Below are positions 63,616 to 64,000 of a stretch of DNA of 64,000 nucleotides, one piece after another. Each line of letters starts with the position of its first letter. The first letter of the stretch is position 1. The notes under the pieces were generated by a model. The model had not been told where the DNA came from, searched no databases, and saw only the letters and a list, made by a program, of their open reading frames with translations. Made by a program: the position numbers and the translations under genes. Source of the DNA: Sapria himalayana (Eukaryota; Streptophyta; Magnoliopsida; Malpighiales; Rafflesiaceae); assembly GCA_029783825.1 (NCBI GenBank), contig JAREIK010014604.1:32451-96450 (forward strand), in the 5' to 3' direction.

Positions 63616-64000
63616 AAGGAAGCACGGACACGGCTCCCTACAGCCATGTCACATGTTCGACACGTGGATACGGTACGGACACGGCACATACACGGCGACG
63701 TTGGCAACTCGACGTAGGCGGGCATGATTTGAGGGGGTAGGCAGAGGGCAGACATGATTTTAGGGGGGGAGGAAAGGGGGGAGGCAGGGGTCGGGCATGA
63801 ATGAGGGGGGGGAGGTAGGGGGCGGGCTGCGGGCGTGAATGAGGTGGGAGGCATGGGGCGCGCGCGAATAAGGGGGGAGGCCAGTGGCGGGCACGAATTG
63901 AGGGGGAGGCAGGGGGGGCGAAATTGAGGGGGGAGGCAGGGGGCGGGCACGAATTGAAGGGGGAGGCAGGGGGGCACGAATTGAGGGGGGGGAGGCTGGG
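63616..64000. mobile_element. MULE-like non-autonomous element, right copy, truncated by the window
   Basis: Begins aaggaagcacggacacgg after ggcatgacc (63607-63615), the inverted form of the 9-bp duplication at 8021-8029. From about 63720 it consists of the G-rich complement of the minisatellite (gaattgagggggga-type units). The other end of the element, its AT-rich tandem repeat and outer target duplication lie beyond 64000. Confidence 0.6.

Larger units (their letters stand above)
39555..64000 (-). repeat. Right arm of the giant inverted duplication (continues beyond the window)
   Basis: Reverse complement of the left arm. At the inner edge, accaaaattgt (39555 on) pairs with acaattttggt ending at 32147; identity stops at once on both sides. 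The outermost base shown pairs with 7620 inside the minisatellite. Private differences include a 36-bp tandem duplication (62471-62542), loss of single bases in the LINE RT region (about 50471 and 51055) and microsatellite length. This arm is the one continuous with the spacer half of the gypsy element. Confidence 0.97.

Overview
This is plant nuclear DNA from a gene-poor, AT-rich region that is almost entirely transposable-element remnants. The plant assignment rests on the element families: a CACTA (En/Spm) DNA transposon with TNP2 and Transposase_24 genes, a plant L1-type LINE whose ORF1 has DUF4283 plus a zinc knuckle and whose ORF2 ends in a plant-type RNase H, a Ty3/gypsy retrotransposon and Mutator-like elements. 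I cannot name the species. No intact host gene is visible. The only candidate host sequence is one short first-exon-like piece with its upstream region, present twice.

The dominant structure is a very large inverted duplication. The left arm (7620-32147) and right arm (39555-64000) are reverse complements of each other, about 24.5 kb each, around a single-copy spacer of about 7.4 kb (32148-39554). The right arm is still matching when the window ends, so the palindrome is longer than shown. The arms seem nearly identical close to the spacer and more diverged, with more indels, towards the outside.

Reading outwards from the spacer, each arm holds: an unassigned degenerate retroelement stretch; the RNase H-integrase half of a dead Ty3/gypsy element; the end of a CACTA element inserted in that integrase, with its ACCGACC subterminal repeats; a long TA/GTTATA-rich array; a 7.2 kb LINE inserted in that array with an 18-bp target duplication; the TNP2-like and Transposase_24-like genes of the CACTA element, both broken; AT-rich noncoding DNA; a promoter-like segment and first exon resembling a WD40/TFIIIC90-type host gene; and finally a non-autonomous MULE-like element filled with a GC-rich minisatellite and an AT-rich tandem repeat.

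The spacer holds the protease-RT half of the same gypsy element, on the + strand, in line with the RNase H-integrase half in the right arm. This suggests that the right arm is the ancestral copy and the left arm is the inverted duplicate. The flank left of the palindrome (1-6820) holds a degenerate Mutator-like transposase, featureless AT-rich DNA and an array of short repeats resembling CACTA subterminal repeats.

Inferred order of events: gypsy insertion; its interruption by about 8.5 kb of other DNA and by the CACTA element; LINE insertion into the CACTA element; inactivating mutations; inverted duplication; then independent small mutations in each arm. All readings were made by eye from sequence and translations. 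Family names come from motif recognition, not from a database search.
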